A stretch of DNA of 6,948 bases from Scatosoma sp045655705. GTDB taxonomy: Bacteria > Bacillota > Clostridia > Christensenellales > Borkfalkiaceae. Made by a program: the position numbers and the translations under genes. Location of the stretch: the NCBI GenBank assembly GCA_045655705.1, contig JAZOPU010000132.1:1-6948 (forward strand), read 5' to 3'. Positions 4,759 through 6,948 of this stretch are shown in pieces (within the stretch, counting starts at the first letter, position 1; each line of letters begins with the position of its first letter). Below the pieces are notes generated by a model. That model did not search any database and had not been told where the DNA came from. It worked only from the letters and a program-made list of their open reading frames with translations.

Positions 4759-5646
4759 ATGAAAATTTATTTTTTATCTTCCCGCCCGTGTGCTTTGAGT
4801 GTCGGCGGTGCATACTTTGGTATCACCGACCGCTTTGAACGCTTTGCCACCGTTTGCCTTTCGGACAATTTACTCATAACCTTCACACCCGAAAACGCCC
4901 TGCCCTTGTCCTTTTTCCTTGGCGAAAACATACGCTTTATCGCCCCCGTAGGCGTAGAAGTCTATCTTTTCAAGGACGCAATCGCCTTATATGCCCGCGA
5001 TTTCCCGCCGTGCGATTTCACTCTGCGCCCGATTGCGCAAGCAAAAGAAAACGACCTGCTCGTTTCGGTTTTTAAACAAGGCAATTTGCAAATATCCTTT
5101 CAAAGCGACAACGGTTTTTTCGTACAGCCCCTAAATAGCGATTTTGAAAAATGTGAGATTTCCTTTCACGAAAATTTGATTTTTCTCCGCGCGGAAAAAA
5201 CGCTCGCCATTTTTACCCCCACGGGCGAGAGAATTTTCCAAGAAACGGTGGAAAGCTTCACGGTGGAAAACGGCGAGCTTTGCGCAAAAATCCCGATAAA
5301 CGAAACTGCGTATATCCAAGGCACGTGGCAACTTTCAAACGACGCTTGCTCGCAAAAAACGCTTTCGCTCGTAGGGCAAACAAACGCAAACGCAATCGAC
5401 GCCCTTTTGCCCTACGCATTTTTTGAAAGCGTGCGTATCGGCGCGAATATTGATGCAATGCTTTCAGAAGAATTACTATCCGAAAAAGAAAAACTCCTTT
5501 CGTTTTTAGGCGATTTTGTCTTCGTATCGCCCACTGCGGACGAAAATACCTGCGCGCTCATGCGCCAAAAAGGCGAACGGCTTTTTGAAGCGAGCTATTT
5601 CACCGCACAAGTCGAACACGGCAAAATCAAAGATATTGTGGGCTAA
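4759..5646 (+). CDS. Conserved-looking hypothetical protein, 295 residues
   Basis: Not recognised. It begins MKIYFLSSRPCALSVGGAYFG and has no signal peptide or long hydrophobic segment, so it is probably cytoplasmic. The first 200 residues alternate short hydrophobic and polar runs (for example NLLITFTPEN, GVEVYLFKDAIALYA, LLVSVFKQGNLQISF), which reads as beta-rich. The last 80 residues look helical (NAIDALLPYAFFESVRIGANIDAMLSEELL). Codon use matches its neighbours and the frame is long and clean, so it is a real gene. The ATG at 4759 sits directly behind a TATAAT and has no Shine-Dalgarno sequence. It is transcribed away from the SANT/Myb-like gene, which might control it. A hairpin and another gene follow at 5686 and 5758. 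No function is proposed. Confidence 0.75.
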   Translation: MKIYFLSSRPCALSVGGAYFGITDRFERFATVCLSDNLLITFTPENALPLSFFLGENIRFIAPVGVEVYLFKDAIALYARDFPPCDFTLRPIAQAKENDLLVSVFKQGNLQISFQSDNGFFVQPLNSDFEKCEISFHENLIFLRAEKTLAIFTPTGERIFQETVESFTVENGELCAKIPINETAYIQGTWQLSNDACSQKTLSLVGQTNANAIDALLPYAFFESVRIGANIDAMLSEELLSEKEKLLSFLGDFVFVSPTADENTCALMRQKGERLFEASYFTAQVEHGKIKDIVG

Positions 5647-5655
5647 AATATACAC

Positions 5656-5666
5656 TTTTCGACAAC
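5656..5666 (-). promoter_or_regulatory. Possible second Spo0A box
   Basis: Minus strand GTTGTCGAAAA, 10 of 11 matches to the 0A consensus with the TGTCGAA core intact. It lies about 75-85 bases upstream of the predicted transcript start of the 77-residue gene. The bare 7-base core is expected by chance about once in a window this size, so support is modest. Confidence 0.35.
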
Positions 5667-5685
5667 TTTTTTATATCTTTTTAAA

Positions 5686-5724
5686 AAACCGCCCGTGTTT
5701 GCGCTTGACAGACACGGGCGGTTT
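5686..5724. repeat. 13-bp perfect inverted repeat between two plus-strand genes
   Basis: AAACCGCCCGTGT (5686-5698) and ACACGGGCGGTTT (5712-5724), with a 13-base loop. On the minus strand it is followed by six T, so it is a good terminator for antisense transcription. On the plus strand only TTT follows, so it is a poor terminator for the 4759 gene. Its loop and right arm overlap the next gene's promoter, so it may also be an operator. Confidence 0.8.
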
Positions 5725-5734
5725 GGTATAGAAT
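5705..5734 (+). promoter_or_regulatory. Promoter of the 77-residue gene, overlapping the palindrome
   Basis: Consensus TTGACA (5705-5710), 18 bases, TAGAAT (5729-5734); TATAGA (5727-5732) is an alternative -10 at 16 bases. The -35 lies in the hairpin loop and the spacer contains its whole right arm. Confidence 0.68.
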
Positions 5735-5757
5735 TATCTTAAAAAAGGAGAGAACTT

Positions 5758-5991
5758 ATGCAGAAGATTATTTGTAAAAAAGTGTATGACACGGACACGT
5801 CGAAAATCGTGAAAAAGGTAACGTTCGGCTGTTTCGGCGACGAAAACGGCTATGAAGAAACGCTTTATCAAACGGAAAGCGGGAACTATTTTCTCTATAC
5901 GAACGGTGGCGCGAATTCCAAATACCCCAAAGAAGACATCACGAGAATGGGCGAAGCGAAAGCCAAAGCTTGGCTTGTCGAGCACGAATAA
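5758..5991 (+). CDS. Small conserved protein of unknown function (77 residues)
   Basis: A strong AAAGGAG (5744-5750) precedes ATG 5758. The sequence MQKIICKKVYDTDTSKIV..., then YEETLYQTESGNYFLYTNGG, then a C-terminal GEAKAKAWLVEHE, fits a small-protein pattern I recognise from Clostridia. In that pattern a VYDTxTA start, an EETLYxTxxGxYFLYGxGG core and an EEAKxWAExH end recur, often on plasmids and integrative elements. The role is unknown. No membrane segment or signal peptide is present; two Cys occur (residues 6 and 25). It is a single-gene unit with its own promoter at 5705-5734 and a 17-bp terminator starting at its stop codon. Nothing mobile is visible around it here. The gene call is firm; the family link is from memory. 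Confidence 0.82.
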   Translation: MQKIICKKVYDTDTSKIVKKVTFGCFGDENGYEETLYQTESGNYFLYTNGGANSKYPKEDITRMGEAKAKAWLVEHE

Positions 5992-6028
5992 GCAAAAAAT
6001 CAACCTTTTGTAAGGTTGATTTTTTGCT
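5991..6028. terminator. Bidirectional terminator between convergent genes
   Basis: A perfect 17-bp stem (5991-6007 with 6012-6028, loop TTGT). Its A-rich left arm and T-rich right arm give a T tract on both strands. It fills the gap between the 77-residue gene and the lipoprotein gene and serves both. Confidence 0.92.
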
Positions 6029-6029
6029 A

Positions 6030-6875
6030 TTAGTATTTTTTAACGCTCACTTTCTTAATCACGATTGCGCTTTGCGGAACGTTATATTCCCACTCGTTTT
6101 CTTGCAATCCAAGCACGGGGTCCGTTTCTTCCACGACCACGCTCTTTTCAGGCGCAAATGTGTCCTCGTCCTCGTCGTCGTAGTTGCTTTCGATATAGCT
6201 TTCGATTGCCGAGCGAAGTTCTTTTAAAACGTCCACACTCTTTTCGTTCAGCGTTGCAAAGGTGCAATAATTGCTGTCCGTTTTCGTTTCGTCGGACATA
6301 GAAATGAAGAAGAGCGACGTTGCGCAGTTGTCTTCGTATGCATAACGCGCCGTGCCTTCGCCGTTGTGGCGTTCCACGATAATTCTATCGTCGCTGTCGA
6401 TATCTTCGTAGAACATAGTAAGCGAACCAAACTCTTGCGATTTCGCACCGTTTTCCACCTTGAATTCGCTGTTCCCGAAAAATTCTCCGTATACGGTATA
6501 GGTGGGAGTCGCTTTTTGTTCGTCCAGCCAAACGCTATAAGGGAAATCGGAATAATCCTTTACGATATCGTAATATTTTTGGTATACGAGATTGTCGTTT
6601 TCATACTTATATCCACCCGTATACATTTTTTCGCCCGTGTAATCATGCACGCAAAGCCCGTCGAAATATCCGTTTTCAGCAAGCGCAAGGAAATGTTTCA
6701 CGGTCGCAGGCGCAACTTTTCTATGCAAAACGTAGTCAAGATCATACGTTTCACCGTTAAACTCGATTTGCATTTGAACCTTGGGTTTAGAAGTTTCGCA
6801 AGCGGTCAAAGTACCCACGCAAACGGACAAAGCCAAAGCCGAGCAAAGTAATTTTTTGAAGTTGATTTTTTTCAT
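6030..6875 (-). CDS. Cyclophilin-like lipoprotein (degenerate peptidyl-prolyl isomerase)
   Basis: 281 residues. The lipoprotein signal MKKINFKKLLCSALALSVC ends in a lipobox LTAC with Cys26 as the lipidation site, so it is anchored outside the membrane. The rest follows the cyclophilin order: IEFNGETYDLDYVLHRKVAPATVKHFLALAENGYFDG (37-73), GG at 87-88 in place of the QGGD turn, FGSLTMFYED (149-158), a SLFFIS strand (187-192), CTFATLNEKSVDVLKEL (204-220) and a closing AIVIKKVSV strand. The usual FHR is VHD (76-78) and the Q of QGG is T86, so the catalytic Arg and Gln appear lost. It may act as a chaperone or binding protein rather than an isomerase. An acidic insert (DDEDEDT near 233-239) is unusual. 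ATG 6875 has GGGAG nine bases upstream and a good promoter. Confidence 0.82.
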   Translation of the reverse strand: MKKINFKKLLCSALALSVCVGTLTACETSKPKVQMQIEFNGETYDLDYVLHRKVAPATVKHFLALAENGYFDGLCVHDYTGEKMYTGGYKYENDNLVYQKYYDIVKDYSDFPYSVWLDEQKATPTYTVYGEFFGNSEFKVENGAKSQEFGSLTMFYEDIDSDDRIIVERHNGEGTARYAYEDNCATSLFFISMSDETKTDSNYCTFATLNEKSVDVLKELRSAIESYIESNYDDEDEDTFAPEKSVVVEETDPVLGLQENEWEYNVPQSAIVIKKVSVKKY

Positions 6876-6905
6876 AGCGGTATTCTCCCGTTTTATCTCT
6901 ATTCT

Positions 6906-6934
6906 ATTTTACCCATAAAACGCTTTTCCGTCAA
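6906..6934 (-). promoter_or_regulatory. Sigma-A type promoter of the cyclophilin-like lipoprotein
   Basis: Minus strand TTGACG (6934-6929), 17 bases, TAAAAT (6911-6906): five of six matches in each hexamer with ideal spacing. Transcription would start near 6899, giving a leader of about 24 bases that carries the ribosome site. Confidence 0.82.
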
Positions 6935-6948
6935 GTACTTTTGAGTAT

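Noticed and set aside
6366..6851. Plus-strand 161-residue frame opposite the lipoprotein
   Set aside because: It is the shadow of a clear lipoprotein with lipobox, promoter and ribosome site on the other strand.

Overview
The window reads as chromosome of an endospore-forming Firmicute, most likely a gut-type Clostridia lineage. The strongest evidence is the spoIIG pair at the left: the mother-cell sigma factor sigE (running off the edge) and, upstream of it, the pro-sigma-E peptidase gene spoIIGA. Base composition is moderate, AT-rich between genes, and Shine-Dalgarno sites are mostly strong.

Layout. Positions 1-672 (-): sigE, lacking only its last residues. Positions 691-964: a gene-less 274-bp element with 19-bp terminal inverted repeats (17/19 matching) and TA on both sides, lying between sigE and spoIIGA and supplying the end of spoIIGA. 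Positions 933-1742 (-): spoIIGA, preceded by a terminator-like 5' hairpin, a promoter candidate and a perfect Spo0A box. Positions 1853-1964: a chain of short palindromes. Positions 1965-2894 (-): an unrecognised secreted/membrane protein. Positions 2928-3671 (-): ruvX fused in frame to a DUF1292 (YrzB-like) domain. Positions 3779-4018 (+): a YtxH-like membrane peptide, sharing a terminator with a convergent SANT/Myb-like DNA-binding protein (4049-4678, -). Positions 4759-5646 (+): an unrecognised 295-residue protein. Positions 5758-5991 (+): a 77-residue conserved small protein whose promoter overlaps a 13-bp palindrome. Positions 6030-6875 (-): a cyclophilin-like lipoprotein.

How the parts relate. 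Spo0A would switch on spoIIGA-sigE; SpoIIGA is the membrane peptidase that matures pro-sigma-E. The rest is a mixture of housekeeping (ruvX-DUF1292) and uncharacterised genes with their own promoters and terminators.

Most notable observation: removing the 274-bp element with one TA copy restores a spoIIGA frame ending in TGA that overlaps the sigE ATG (ATGA). This argues that a MITE-like insertion broke a translationally coupled sporulation operon. Also notable are the ruvX-DUF1292 fusion at an A7 tract that keeps an internal ribosome binding site, and two genes that look leaderless. No tRNA, rRNA or CRISPR array was seen. I found no evidence for a wholly new multi-gene system.
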